In this document: piece after piece, positions 52,055 to 60,580 of the stretch | Layout of the letters: each line of letters begins with the position of its first letter | How positions within the stretch are numbered: position 1 is the stretch's first letter | Assembly: GCF_013911085.1 (NCBI RefSeq) | Contig: NZ_JACERN010000001.1 | Coordinates: 114,541 to 178,540 of the forward strand | Reading direction: 5' to 3' | Origin: Aquitalea aquatica | Lineage (GTDB): Bacteria; Pseudomonadota; Gammaproteobacteria; Burkholderiales; Chromobacteriaceae | DNA length: 64,000 nt | The notes under the pieces: generated by a model | What the model saw: the letters and a program-made list of their open reading frames with translations, nothing else | Told to the model about the DNA's origin: nothing | The model's database searches: none | Translations under genes and position numbers: made by a program

Positions 52055-53389
52055 ATGAGTCGCAAATATTTTGGAACGGATGGTGTGCGTGGCGAAGTAG
52101 GGCAGTTCCCCATTACGCCGGATTTTGTTCTCAAGCTGGGCCACGCTGCTGGTCGGGTGCTGGTGGACCATGACAAGGCGCATCGCCCCACGGTGTTGAT
52201 CGGCAAGGACACCCGGATTTCCGGCTATATGCTGGAAGCCGCATTGCAGGCAGGCTTTACCGCGGCAGGCGTCAATGTCCTGCTGACCGGACCTTTGCCG
52301 ACACCCGGCATCGCCTATCTGACGCGTGCGCTGCGCCTGGAAGCCGGAGTGGTGATTTCGGCCTCGCACAACCCGTATCAGGATAACGGCATCAAATTCT
52401 TTGCCGAAGGTGGCAAAAAGCTGGACGACACGCTGGAGCTGGAAATCGAGGCCATGCTGGAACAGCCGATGACCACCAACAGCTCGCTGGAACTGGGGCG
52501 TGCCCGCCGCATTTCCGGAGCGGCCGAGCGTTATATCGAATTCTGCAAGAGCACTTTCCCCGGCGAGCGCGACCTCAAGCAGCTCAAGCTGGTGGTGGAT
52601 TGTGCCAATGGCGCCACCTACCATATCGCGCCCAAGGTGTTTCACGAACTGGGTGCTGAAGTGGTGGTCATCGGCGGCGAGCCGGATGGTTACAACATCA
52701 ATGACAAGGTGGGCGCGACCTATCCCAAGACCCTGCAAGTCGCCGTACTGGAACACCATGCCGATTTCGGCATTTCACTGGATGGCGACGGCGACCGGTT
52801 GATCATGGTGGATCGCAACGGTAAGGTGTATGACGGTGACCAGCTGATCTACATCATCGCCAAGGCCCGTGCCGCGCGCGGCGAGCTGAAGGGTGGCGTG
52901 GTCGGCACCGTGATGACCAATATGGCGATGGAACTGGCGCTCAACAAGCTGGGCGTGGCTTTTGGCCGTGCCAAGGTGGGTGACCGCTACGTGCTGGAAA
53001 TGCTGCATGCCAATGGCTGGCAGGTGGGCGGCGAGGCCTCTGGCCACATCCTGTGTCTGGACAAGCACACTACCGGCGACGGCATCATCTCCAGCCTGCA
53101 GGTGCTGGCCAGCCTGGCCGAACTGGGCATCAGCATGGAAGAAGCCTGTAACGACTGGACGCCATTCCCGCAAACCATGATCAATGTCCGCCACAATGGC
53201 TGCGACTGGAAAGCCGCTTCTGCCGAAGCGCTGGCCGCTGCCGAAGCCGCGCTGGTCGGTGTGGGGCGCGTGGTATTGCGTCCCTCCGGCACCGAGCCGG
53301 TGGTGCGGGTCATGGTGGAAGCCAGCGACCGTAGCTTGTCGGAAAAGTGGGCAAGAGAAATTGCCGCCACCATCGAGCGCGTGGCCTGA
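52055..53389 (+). CDS. glmM: Phosphoglucosamine mutase
   Basis: Interconverts glucosamine-6-phosphate and glucosamine-1-phosphate for UDP-GlcNAc, hence peptidoglycan and lipid A. 444 residues. The active-site phosphoserine is Ser104 in [12 protein letters not shown]. The metal loop is [11 protein letters not shown]. The sugar-binding loop is [13 protein letters not shown] and the phosphate-binding loop is [15 protein letters not shown]. It is 144 bp after folP, so it may also have its own promoter. Confidence 0.97.
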   Translation: MSRKYFGTDGVRGEVGQFPITPDFVLKLGHAAGRVLVDHDKAHRPTVLIGKDTRISGYMLEAALQAGFTAAGVNVLLTGPLPTPGIAYLTRALRLEAGVVISASHNPYQDNGIKFFAEGGKKLDDTLELEIEAMLEQPMTTNSSLELGRARRISGAAERYIEFCKSTFPGERDLKQLKLVVDCANGATYHIAPKVFHELGAEVVVIGGEPDGYNINDKVGATYPKTLQVAVLEHHADFGISLDGDGDRLIMVDRNGKVYDGDQLIYIIAKARAARGELKGGVVGTVMTNMAMELALNKLGVAFGRAKVGDRYVLEMLHANGWQVGGEASGHILCLDKHTTGDGIISSLQVLASLAELGISMEEACNDWTPFPQTMINVRHNGCDWKAASAEALAAAEAALVGVGRVVLRPSGTEPVVRVMVEASDRSLSEKWAREIAATIERVA

Positions 53390-53406
53390 TTCCGTCCGAG
53401 TGCAAG

Positions 53407-53439
53407 AAAAAGCCGCTGCCCGATGCAGCGGCTTTTTTT
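53407..53439 (+). terminator. Rho-independent terminator of glmM
   Basis: Stem AAAAAGCCGCTGC / GCAGCGGCTTTTT with loop CCGAT and a T7 run, 17 bp after the glmM stop. The A run on the left lets it also terminate alr from the other strand. Confidence 0.93.
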
Positions 53440-53467
53440 ATTGGCACAAGCGATCAGTTCGGGTAGT

Positions 53468-54538
53468 TCAGATCAACTGGCGTGGCACCCGAGGGGCAAT
53501 GGCACACATCAACTCATAGCCGATGGTGCCGGCTGCGGCAGCCACTTCTTCAATCGCCACATTCGGCCCCCACAGCTCCACCCGGCTACCGATATCGGCA
53601 GCGGGGTGGTGGCTGAGATCGATGGCCAGCATGTCCATGGATACTCGCCCCACGGTGGCGCTGCGCTGGTCGGCCACCATCACCGGTGTGCCATTGGCGG
53701 CAATGCGCGGATAGCCGTCCGCATAACCACAGGCGACGATGCCGATGCGCATGGCGTGCTCCGCGCGGAAGTTCAGCCCGTAGCCCACGGTATCGCCGGC
53801 TTGCAGTTGCTGGATGGTGATGATGTCGGCACTCAGTGTCATGGTGGTTTGCAGGCCCAGCGCGGTACCGTGGTATTCGGCAAAGGGCGAGCAGCCATAC
53901 AGCGTGATGCCCGGCCGTACCACATCGCCATGGGTTTGCGGATGGCGGAATACCGCTGCCGAATTGGCAGCGCTGACCGCCAGGCCACTGGCTGCTGCTA
54001 CTGGGGCAAAGGCCTGCCATTGCGCGGCTACGCCACGGGCATCATCTGCGCTGGCAAAGTGGGTCATGATGGTGCTGGTGTGGACCTGGGGCAGGGACTG
54101 CAGACTGGCCAGCGTGGCGGCGACTTGCTCCGGGCGAAAGCCTAGCCGGTTCATGCCGCTGTTTACCTTGAGCCAGACCTCAACAGGCCCTGGCAGGGAA
54201 CCTTCGCGCAACCAGGCAATCTGGTGAGGGGAGTGAATGGCGCCGCCAATGCGATATGTGGCCATGGCTTCGACTTCGGCACGGTCGAAAGGGCCTTCCA
54301 GCAGGACGATGTCTTGTTGGATACCCGCCTGGCGCAGAGCGATGGCATCTTCGATGTTGAGCAAGGCAAAGCCATCGGCCATGTCGGCCAGAGCCTGTGC
54401 ACAGCCCAGGCTGCCATGGCCATAGGCATCAGCCTTGATCACGGCCAGGGCACGGCGGCCTGAGGTTTGCTTGCGGGATTGTAAATAATTATGGCGCAGG
54501 GCGGAATGATTGATTTCCACCCGTATAGGGCGTGTCAT
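53468..54538 (-). CDS. alr: Alanine racemase
   Basis: PLP enzyme making D-alanine for cell-wall peptides. 356 residues. The PLP lysine is Lys35 in ALAVIKADAYGHG. The barrel then carries LEGPFD, HTSTIMTHFASADD and RPGITLYGCSPF. The catalytic tyrosine is in TVGYGLNFRAEH. The C-terminal beta domain has GRVSMDMLAIDLS. It is convergent with glmM and divergent from the DedA gene. Confidence 0.95.
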   Translation of the reverse strand: MTRPIRVEINHSALRHNYLQSRKQTSGRRALAVIKADAYGHGSLGCAQALADMADGFALLNIEDAIALRQAGIQQDIVLLEGPFDRAEVEAMATYRIGGAIHSPHQIAWLREGSLPGPVEVWLKVNSGMNRLGFRPEQVAATLASLQSLPQVHTSTIMTHFASADDARGVAAQWQAFAPVAAASGLAVSAANSAAVFRHPQTHGDVVRPGITLYGCSPFAEYHGTALGLQTTMTLSADIITIQQLQAGDTVGYGLNFRAEHAMRIGIVACGYADGYPRIAANGTPVMVADQRSATVGRVSMDMLAIDLSHHPAADIGSRVELWGPNVAIEEVAAAAGTIGYELMCAIAPRVPRQLI

Positions 54539-54654
54539 GTCAAGAAAGGATAAGGTCGAGGTGTGCTATTATAAGCGCCCGATCATGCACTCGGACAATC
54601 AGCCCGCGGCCAAATCTTGTGTCAGGACAAGACCGCGCCGGTCGGCGGAGCACT

Positions 54655-55284
54655 ATGGACATACTGCAGATACTTCTCGATTTCTTTACCGGTTACGGTT
54701 ATGTAGCTGTCTTTACCGTATTGCTGGTGTGTGGGTTTGGTATTCCGATTCCGGAGGACATCACTCTGGTCGCCGGTGGCATCATTTCCGGCCTGGGTTA
54801 TGCCGATGTGGATGTAATGTTTCTGGTCGGAATGGCCGGTGTGCTGGCGGGCGATGGCATCATGTTTGCAGCCGGCCGTTTTTATGGGCACAAGGTTCAG
54901 CGCTTCCGGCCGATTGCGCGCATCCTGACGCAGGAGCGTTTCGAGGCTGTACAGGAAAAGTTTGAAAAGTACGGCACCTGGGTGTTGTTTGTTGCCCGCT
55001 TTCTGCCCGGCCTGCGTTCGCCCATTTTCATTACGGCCGGCATGACCCGGCGTGTGCCGTATTGGCGTTTTCTGCTGATGGATGGCTTTGCCGCACTGAT
55101 TTCGGTGCCGGTATGGGTGTATCTGGGCCACTACGGTGCCACCCAGCGCGAATGGTTGATGCACATGGTGCATCGCGGCCAAGTGGGCATCCTCTCGGCA
55201 GTCGGTGTGCTGCTGACGGTGCTGCTCATTGTTTATCTGTGCCGCCGCAAAAAGTGCTGTGCTGCTTCCGAACTGAAAAAATAG
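54655..55284 (+). CDS. DedA family membrane protein
   Basis: 209-residue polytopic membrane protein. DedA/VTT proteins act in undecaprenyl-phosphate or phospholipid flipping and in membrane-potential homeostasis. The signatures are GFGIPIPEDITLVAGGIIS (acidic re-entrant region) and FVARFLPGLRSPIFITAGMTRR with its conserved arginines. The start ATG 54655 gives the usual N-terminal helix; the frame extends upstream to 54532 without conservation. It ends with a strong terminator. Confidence 0.87.
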   Translation: MDILQILLDFFTGYGYVAVFTVLLVCGFGIPIPEDITLVAGGIISGLGYADVDVMFLVGMAGVLAGDGIMFAAGRFYGHKVQRFRPIARILTQERFEAVQEKFEKYGTWVLFVARFLPGLRSPIFITAGMTRRVPYWRFLLMDGFAALISVPVWVYLGHYGATQREWLMHMVHRGQVGILSAVGVLLTVLLIVYLCRRKKCCAASELKK

Positions 55285-55297
55285 CTTGCCGAGCATG

Positions 55298-55326
55298 AAA
55301 AAAGCCACCTGACGGTGGCTTTTTTT
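55298..55326. terminator. Bidirectional terminator between the DedA and FKBP genes
   Basis: Stem AAAAAAGCCACC / GGTGGCTTTTTT with loop TGAC, 13 bp after the DedA stop and 11 bp from the FKBP stop on the other strand. Confidence 0.93.
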
Positions 55327-55336
55327 CGGGCCGGAA

Positions 55337-55663
55337 TCAACCCACCTGCAGCAATTCCACTTCGAATACCAGGGTGGCATTCGGCGGAATTACCCCGCCA
55401 GCACCGCGAGCACCGTAGCCCAGTTCCGGTGGAATGGTCAGCTTGCGCTTGCCACCTACCTTCATGCCGACAACGCCCTGATCCCAACCCTTGATGACAT
55501 GGCCGGCACCCAGCGGAAAGCTGAAGGGCTGAAAACGATCCTTGCTGGAGTCGAACTTGCTGCCATTGGTCAGCCAGCCGGTGTAGTGCACGGTGACTTC
55601 TTCACCGGCGACGGCTTCGGCACCTTCGCCGACGGTCAGATCTTCAATGATCAATGCGCTCAT
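55337..55663 (-). CDS. FKBP-type peptidyl-prolyl cis-trans isomerase
   Basis: Single-domain cytoplasmic FKBP of 108 residues with no signal peptide. It speeds up proline isomerisation. Family residues lie in [38 protein letters not shown] and [28 protein letters not shown], close to Neisseria and human FKBP12 in layout. The gene is monocistronic. A basic pattern of aromatic ligand-pocket residues is complete, so it should be active. Confidence 0.93.
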   Translation of the reverse strand: MSALIIEDLTVGEGAEAVAGEEVTVHYTGWLTNGSKFDSSKDRFQPFSFPLGAGHVIKGWDQGVVGMKVGGKRKLTIPPELGYGARGAGGVIPPNATLVFEVELLQVG

Positions 55664-55825
55664 CTTCTCGTAGTCCTTGTATCTGGTTCAAGCAGGGCGA
55701 AATTGTACCATTCACCTGCTTGTATGGCTGCTGGATCGTCATAATGTATTTGTATTTTACAATCAATGGCTTATAAAGAAATTAACTGTCTGGTTTACCC
55801 ACCCACCACCAGAAGGGGATTCGTC

Positions 55826-56608
55826 ATGGACATTACCCACGGCACGTCCCGGGAGCACCCGGTTGTTCACCATGTATCCATTACCCAAACACTGCTTTGG
55901 CTCAGGCAGGGCTTGACAGACCTGCGCAAAGCCCCGGCCGATGCCATGTTTTACGGCGCGGCTTTTGTACTGATGGGCTATCTGCTGATCAGCTATTTCG
56001 ACAGCGCGCCACAGTTTGTGCTGACACTCAGTACCCTGTTCTTGCTTGGAGGGCCTTTTCTCGCCATCGGTTTGTATGATCTGGCCCGCCAGCATGAGGG
56101 AGTCCACCCGCCGCAGCGCGTTAGCCTGTGGCATAGCATGACAGCCTGGAAAGCTAATCTGCCGGGTTTCACCCTGTTTGCCGCGCTGCTGGCTGTGCTG
56201 GTATTCGGTTGGTTCCGTATGTCCCTGCTGTTGTTTGCGCTGTTCTTTGACACTGCAGTCCTGCCGTCGCTCGATAGTTTGCTGGTCAATGCACTGCTTC
56301 CGGAAAACATGACCTTCCTGCTGGCTTACTTTGGTGTCGGTTTCCTGTTTGCTGCGGCGGTGTTTTCTCTCAGTGTGGTGGCCATTCCCATGATGCTGGA
56401 CAAGGATGTGGACACAGTCACTGCCATGATCAACAGCGTGCAGGCGGTGTACAAGAATCTGCTGACGATGACCGTATGGGCCGTTATGATTGTGGCTCTT
56501 ACTGCCGTGGGTTTTGCCACTTACTTTATTGGCCTCATCGTCATCATGCCCGTACTCGGGCTGGCCAGCTGGCATGCCTACCGCGCCATGATTTCCTACG
56601 AGAGCTGA
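55826..56608 (+). CDS. DUF2189 family membrane protein
   Basis: 260-residue integral membrane protein with about six helices (two around 40-80, then pairs near 100-140, 170-200 and 215-250). The pattern WLRQGLTDLRKAPADAMFYGAAFVLMGYLL and the later LGGPFLAIGLYDLARQHEGV fit DUF2189. No function is known. The start ATG 55826 has an AGAAGGGG ribosome-binding site. It is 10 bp before the hydroxyacid dehydrogenase gene and probably co-transcribed. Confidence 0.78.
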   Translation: MDITHGTSREHPVVHHVSITQTLLWLRQGLTDLRKAPADAMFYGAAFVLMGYLLISYFDSAPQFVLTLSTLFLLGGPFLAIGLYDLARQHEGVHPPQRVSLWHSMTAWKANLPGFTLFAALLAVLVFGWFRMSLLLFALFFDTAVLPSLDSLLVNALLPENMTFLLAYFGVGFLFAAAVFSLSVVAIPMMLDKDVDTVTAMINSVQAVYKNLLTMTVWAVMIVALTAVGFATYFIGLIVIMPVLGLASWHAYRAMISYES

Positions 56609-56618
56609 CGCCAGACCG

Positions 56619-57572
56619 ATGAACCAACCTTCCATCGTATTCCTCGACCGGGACAGCCTGCCTGTCCCGGTTCCCGTTTTTCCGTTTGAGCATGCCTACC
56701 GCGAAATTGCCTCTACCACCCCGGAGCAGATTATCCGGAATGTGGCAGATGCTGACATCGTGATTACCAACAAGGTGGCTTTCACGCGGGAAACCCTGCA
56801 GCAACTGCCAGGCGTGAAAATGCTGGCCATTGCCGCGACCGGCTACAACCATGTCGACCTTGCATGCTGTCGTGAGCGCGGTATCGCCGTGGCCAACATT
56901 CGCCACTATGGCGATGAAACCGTGGCCGAGCATGCCTTTACCTTGATGCTTGCTCTGGTGAAAAACCTGCCAGCCTATCAGCGTGATGTGGCTGCCGGGG
57001 TATGGGAGCAAGCGCAGCAATTCTGCCATTTTGGTGCGCCTATCCGCGATCTGAAAGGGGCTACGCTGGGGATTTTCGGCTCCGGTGGTATTGGCCAGGC
57101 CTTGGCTGAACGCGCCCGTGCCTTTGGCATGCAGGTGCAGTTTGGTGAGCGCAAAGGGGCGAGTGTGGTGCGTGAAGGCTATGTCAGCTTTGCCGACTTG
57201 CTGGCAACGTCGGATGTGCTGTCCCTGCACTGTCCGCTCAATGATGACACCCGCAACATGATTGCCCAGGACGAGTTGATGGCCATGAAGCCGGGGGCCA
57301 TCCTGATCAATACCGCACGCGGTGGACTGGTAGATGAAGAGGCGCTGGTTGCTGCCTTGAAGTACGGTCAGCTGGGTGGTGCCGGTTTTGATGTGCTGAG
57401 TACCGAGCCGCCGACGGCTGGCAATCCGCTGCTCAAGGCCCGCCTGCCGCATCTGATTGTGACGCCGCATATCGGCTGGGCCAGCCAGCAGGCCATGCAG
57501 CGGTTGGCGCAGCAGCTGGCCGACAATATTGCCGCCTATGTGGCAGGCTGGGCAGAAAACCGACTGGTTTGA
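56619..57572 (+). CDS. D-2-hydroxyacid dehydrogenase (glycerate dehydrogenase-like)
   Basis: NAD(P)-dependent 2-hydroxyacid dehydrogenase, 317 residues. The nucleotide fold is GIFGSGGIGQALAERARAFGM. Catalytic residues are the arginine in NTARGGLVDEEAL, the glutamate in GAGFDVLSTEPP, and the histidine in VTPHIGWAS. HYGDETVAEHAFTLMLALVKNLPAYQ is typical of HprA. The likely reaction is hydroxypyruvate to D-glycerate or glyoxylate to glycolate. I could not separate these from sequence. Confidence 0.88.
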   Translation: MNQPSIVFLDRDSLPVPVPVFPFEHAYREIASTTPEQIIRNVADADIVITNKVAFTRETLQQLPGVKMLAIAATGYNHVDLACCRERGIAVANIRHYGDETVAEHAFTLMLALVKNLPAYQRDVAAGVWEQAQQFCHFGAPIRDLKGATLGIFGSGGIGQALAERARAFGMQVQFGERKGASVVREGYVSFADLLATSDVLSLHCPLNDDTRNMIAQDELMAMKPGAILINTARGGLVDEEALVAALKYGQLGGAGFDVLSTEPPTAGNPLLKARLPHLIVTPHIGWASQQAMQRLAQQLADNIAAYVAGWAENRLV

Positions 57573-57688
57573 TACCAGAGCCAGTGATGATAAACCTGGT
57601 TTTTTGTTAAATATTGTTTAATAAGAAACGAATATTTGATTGGCAATACCTGTTTTTGCCGACTATTCTATTGGCATGTTCTGAAGCG

Positions 57689-57717
57689 TTGTTAATGATT
57701 GAATTAAGGCATAGTAT
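57689..57717 (+). promoter_or_regulatory. Sigma-70 promoter of the candidate small RNA
   Basis: TTGTTA, a 17-bp spacer, then TAGTAT, in an AT-rich stretch. The predicted start is near 57724. Confidence 0.5.
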
Positions 57718-57723
57718 TAAATT

Positions 57724-57798
57724 GTCTGAGCCCGAAACGGGTTCAGGCTGCCCCGCTTGATCCGCCGTGGTTGCTCTGTCTTCCACGGCGCTTTTTTT
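57724..57798 (+). ncRNA. Candidate small regulatory RNA
   Basis: About 75 nt. It begins at a predicted promoter and contains a hairpin GAGCCCG / CGGGTTC (57728-57744, AAA loop, one G-U pair). It ends in a classic intrinsic terminator, CGCCGTGG / CCACGGCG (12-nt loop) plus CTTTTTTTG. No open frame of note lies in it. The C-rich single-stranded middle (GGCTGCCCCGC) could pair with target mRNAs. It does not match any small RNA I can name. Confidence 0.42.
57763..57798 (+). terminator. Rho-independent terminator between the hydroxyacid dehydrogenase and DUF1841 genes
   Basis: Stem CGCCGTGG / CCACGGCG (57763-57770 and 57783-57790) with a T7 run on the plus strand. It lies almost 200 bp after the dehydrogenase stop, rather far, which suggests it belongs to a separate short transcript. 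Confidence 0.8.
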
Positions 57799-57861
57799 GT
57801 CTACAGCGGGCTGCGGTGCCAGCAAAAGCGGCTAGCACCGGGGAGTGCCGGGACGGACCGT

Positions 57862-58341
57862 TCAGTCCGGAATGTCGTTGGGATTGATACGCGGGCGTTC
57901 TTCCTCGCCCATGCCCAGTTTGCCGCGCACGCAGGAAATATAGCGGTTCACATCCGGGCCGCCACCATAGCGCTGTGCATGCCAGATCATTTCCCCCAGG
58001 CATTCCATCATCTCGTGCTGGGCGCGGTGCTCGTCACCGTGGCGCAAGGCAAGCTGCGCATACAGTGAGCGGATGCCGAAGGGCTGGTCAATCGAGCGTT
58101 GCTCCTCGATGGCCACGTGCAGGCCCAGATGCAGGAAGGGGTTGGTCTCGCCCATTTCTGGGGTCCATTCCTGTTCCAGATATTTTTCCGGATGATTCAG
58201 GATGGAGTGGTACTCAGGGTGGTCTATAAGAATGGAAAGCACTATCTTTTCCAGATCGGTCAATACCACACCATTCTGGTGCTTTTTCCAGGTGTCGAAG
58301 AAGAAGCCGCGTGCATCCTGGCGGCTGGGTGAAAACAGCAT
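57862..58341 (-). CDS. DUF1841 family protein
   Basis: 159-residue soluble protein of unknown function from ATG 58341 (MLFSPSRQDARGFFFDTWKKHQ). The frame continues to 58407, but that start overlaps the divergent glutathione peroxidase gene. The AGG at 8 nt upstream and the family's FSPSR start support 58341. The core HPEYHSILNHPEKYLEQEWTPEMGETNPFLHLGLHVAIEEQ is shared across betaproteobacterial homologues. It looks cytoplasmic and mostly helical, with conserved His and Glu residues that could bind metal. Confidence 0.78.
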   Translation of the reverse strand: MLFSPSRQDARGFFFDTWKKHQNGVVLTDLEKIVLSILIDHPEYHSILNHPEKYLEQEWTPEMGETNPFLHLGLHVAIEEQRSIDQPFGIRSLYAQLALRHGDEHRAQHEMMECLGEMIWHAQRYGGGPDVNRYISCVRGKLGMGEEERPRINPNDIPD

Positions 58342-58399
58342 GTGCAATACCTGAGTACGTTTCTCGGATAAGCCAGGATTATACGGAAGGGAGATAGCC

Positions 58400-58894
58400 A
58401 TGACCACGCTTTACGCATTCTCGGCCCTGACCACCTCGGGTAGCCCATTACCCCTGTCCAGTCTGCAAGGTCGAGTGGTTTTGCTGGTGAACACCGCCAG
58501 CGAATGTGGCTATACCCGGCAATATGCCGGGCTGCAGGAGCTGCATGAACAGCTGTCTGCCGCAGGGCTGAGCGTGCTGGCCTTTCCCTGCAACCAGTTT
58601 GGTGGGCAGGAGCCAGGTAGCGATCAGGATATTGCCAGCTTTTGCAGCAGCCGTTTTGCCGTTGGCTTTCCGGTATTGGCCAAGGTCGAGGTCAACGGTG
58701 CGCAGGCCGACCCGTTGTGGCGTTGGCTGACCCAGGCCGATACGCCGCACCCGCACCCGGTGAAGTGGAATTTCACCAAGTTTCTGGTGGATGGGCAGGG
58801 CAGGGTGGTGAAGCGCTACGAGTCGGCGGTGGAGCCGCATGAACTGCGGGAGGATATCGAGAACCTGCTGAAACGGGCAGCAGCCAGCGGCTGA
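58400..58894 (+). CDS. Glutathione peroxidase family protein
   Basis: Thiol peroxidase that reduces peroxides using glutathione or thioredoxin, 164 residues. The peroxidatic cysteine is Cys36 in NTASECGYT. The tetrad glutamine and tryptophan are in FPCNQFGGQEPG and VKWNFTKFLVD. A cysteine in FPCNQ is the likely resolving cysteine, which points to a thioredoxin-type enzyme. The ATG follows GGAAGGGAGATAGCC. No signal peptide. Confidence 0.9.
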   Translation: MTTLYAFSALTTSGSPLPLSSLQGRVVLLVNTASECGYTRQYAGLQELHEQLSAAGLSVLAFPCNQFGGQEPGSDQDIASFCSSRFAVGFPVLAKVEVNGAQADPLWRWLTQADTPHPHPVKWNFTKFLVDGQGRVVKRYESAVEPHELREDIENLLKRAAASG

Positions 58895-58907
58895 TGCCCG
58901 CCATGGT

Positions 58908-59588
58908 TTATTTACGGCGGAAGATGATGTCCCACACGCCGTGCCCCAGCTTGATGCCGCGGGCTTCGAACTTGGTGAGCGGACGATAGTCCGGACGCGG
59001 CGCATAGCCGTCAGCGGTATTGGCCAGATCGCCATTGGCGCTGAACACTTCCATGATCTGGATGGCGTAGTCTTCCCAGTCGGTGGCAGCGTGCAGATAG
59101 CCACCCGGCTTCAGCTTTTTCACCAGTTTTTCCACCAGCGGCGCCTGGATCAGCCGGCGCTTGTTGTGGCGTTTTTTGTGCCAGGGATCGGGGAAGAAAA
59201 TATGGACTCCATCCAGGCAGCCGTCGGCCAGCATGTGGTCCAGCACTTCTACTGCGTCATGACGGATGATGCGCAGATTGCTCAGCTCTTTCTCGGCAAT
59301 CAGCTTGCACAGATTGCCCACGCCCGGCGAGTGCACTTCCACGCCCAGATAGTCGCGCTCGGGGTTGGCCGCAGCTATTTCCGCCGTTGCCCCACCCATG
59401 CCAAAGCCGATTTCCAGAATCTTGGGTGCCTGGCGGCCAAAAGCCTGCTGCAGATCGATGGCTTCAGCCTGATAGTCGATGCCCCATTTGGGCATGCCTT
59501 CGTCCATGGCGCGTTGCTGGCCTGCCGAGAGATGTCCCTGACGCAGCACAAAGCTTCTGATGGCGCGCCCGAATGCCGGATTTTCCAT
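58908..59588 (-). CDS. trmB: tRNA (guanine-N7-)-methyltransferase
   Basis: Methylates G46 in the variable loop of tRNA. 226 residues from ATG 59588 ([20 protein letters not shown]); the frame also opens at a TTG 9 bp upstream. The SAM motif is [33 protein letters not shown], given in parts along 59330-59430. The TrmB signature is [20 protein letters not shown]. Both are intact. It is followed by a YeeZ-like gene further upstream on the same strand. Confidence 0.94.
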   Translation of the reverse strand: MENPAFGRAIRSFVLRQGHLSAGQQRAMDEGMPKWGIDYQAEAIDLQQAFGRQAPKILEIGFGMGGATAEIAAANPERDYLGVEVHSPGVGNLCKLIAEKELSNLRIIRHDAVEVLDHMLADGCLDGVHIFFPDPWHKKRHNKRRLIQAPLVEKLVKKLKPGGYLHAATDWEDYAIQIMEVFSANGDLANTADGYAPRPDYRPLTKFEARGIKLGHGVWDIIFRRK

Positions 59589-59624
59589 GTGATTCAAACA
59601 GATAATTGCGGGAAGACGCGCATG

Positions 59625-60542
59625 TTACCGAATCTTGCCTGCCTTAGCGAGTGCCACGGCTTGCCAGGCTGGATTTGCCGCCAGTTGCGCGACAAATTCC
59701 CGCGCAGTGGGGTAGCGTAGTGCGACACCCAGCTCCGCCAGGCGCACATTGCGGATGCGCCGCGATTCCGCCATATACGACCACAAGGCAGGGCTGACCT
59801 GCTGCCGGACTTCGGCACGGCTCAGTTGTGGCGGTATGGGCAGTGCCAGTGCCTCGGCCAGCATGACATACCAGTCGGTGATGGTCAGCGGTTCGTCATC
59901 GCAGGCATTGAATACCCGGATGCCGCCCCGTTGCTGTTGCAGGCTGGCAATGCACAAGCGCGCCAGATCATCGGCATGGATATGGTTGCTGTAACTGTCT
60001 TCTGCGGGCAGGATCAGCGGCGTGCCTTGTAATAAGCGGGTTAGCGGCAGGCGTTCCAGCGCGTAAATGCCCGGTGCGCGCAAGATATTCAGCTGACAGC
60101 CATGGCGACCGGCAAAGTCGCGCAATGCGGTTTCGGCATCGACCCGACGTCGGGCGCGCTCGGTCTGCGCGTGTAGCGCTGAGCACTCGTCCAGCCAGGC
60201 TCCATCCCCATTTCCATACACGCCAGTAGTGCTGATATAGCTAATACGCTGTGGTATCCTGTCGGCTTTTGCCAGTGCGTACAACAACTTGCGCGTGCGA
60301 TTGTCGCGCAGGCCGCTGGCGGGAGGCGGGGCGGTAATCCAGACGTCATCGGCCAGTCCCGCAATGCGGCGCAGGCTTTCCTGGCAGTCCAGATTGGCCA
60401 TGATGGGGAGGGCGCCGCCCTGGCGTGCTGCCTTTGCTGCCGCCGGATGGTGGGCAATGGCGAAAACGCGCCAGTGCCGGACCAGCTCGGGCAGAGCGCG
60501 CCGGGCGACATCGCCCAGACCTGCAATCAATAAAGTACGCAT
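59625..60542 (-). CDS. NAD-dependent epimerase/dehydratase-like protein (YeeZ type)
   Basis: Rossmann-fold protein of the extended SDR group, 305 residues from ATG 60542 (60551 is an alternative). The nucleotide motif is LIAGLGDVARRALPEL, a GxGxxx-A variant. A serine/threonine-Tyr motif is STTGVYGNGDG, and the C-terminus has HIHADDLARLCIASL and PLTITDWYVML. E. coli YeeZ is the closest type. The substrate is unknown. Its 5' end faces the ferredoxin-reductase gene, with about 38 bp between them. Confidence 0.8.
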   Translation of the reverse strand: MRTLLIAGLGDVARRALPELVRHWRVFAIAHHPAAAKAARQGGALPIMANLDCQESLRRIAGLADDVWITAPPPASGLRDNRTRKLLYALAKADRIPQRISYISTTGVYGNGDGAWLDECSALHAQTERARRRVDAETALRDFAGRHGCQLNILRAPGIYALERLPLTRLLQGTPLILPAEDSYSNHIHADDLARLCIASLQQQRGGIRVFNACDDEPLTITDWYVMLAEALALPIPPQLSRAEVRQQVSPALWSYMAESRRIRNVRLAELGVALRYPTAREFVAQLAANPAWQAVALAKAGKIR

Positions 60543-60580
60543 AGGCAGCATATTACCCAGATTTGGAATAAAGGTACCCA

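Noticed and set aside
53468..54145. Plus-strand open frames opposite alr (for example 53423-54145)
   Set aside because: Shadow of alr; the alanine racemase motifs fix the minus-strand frame.
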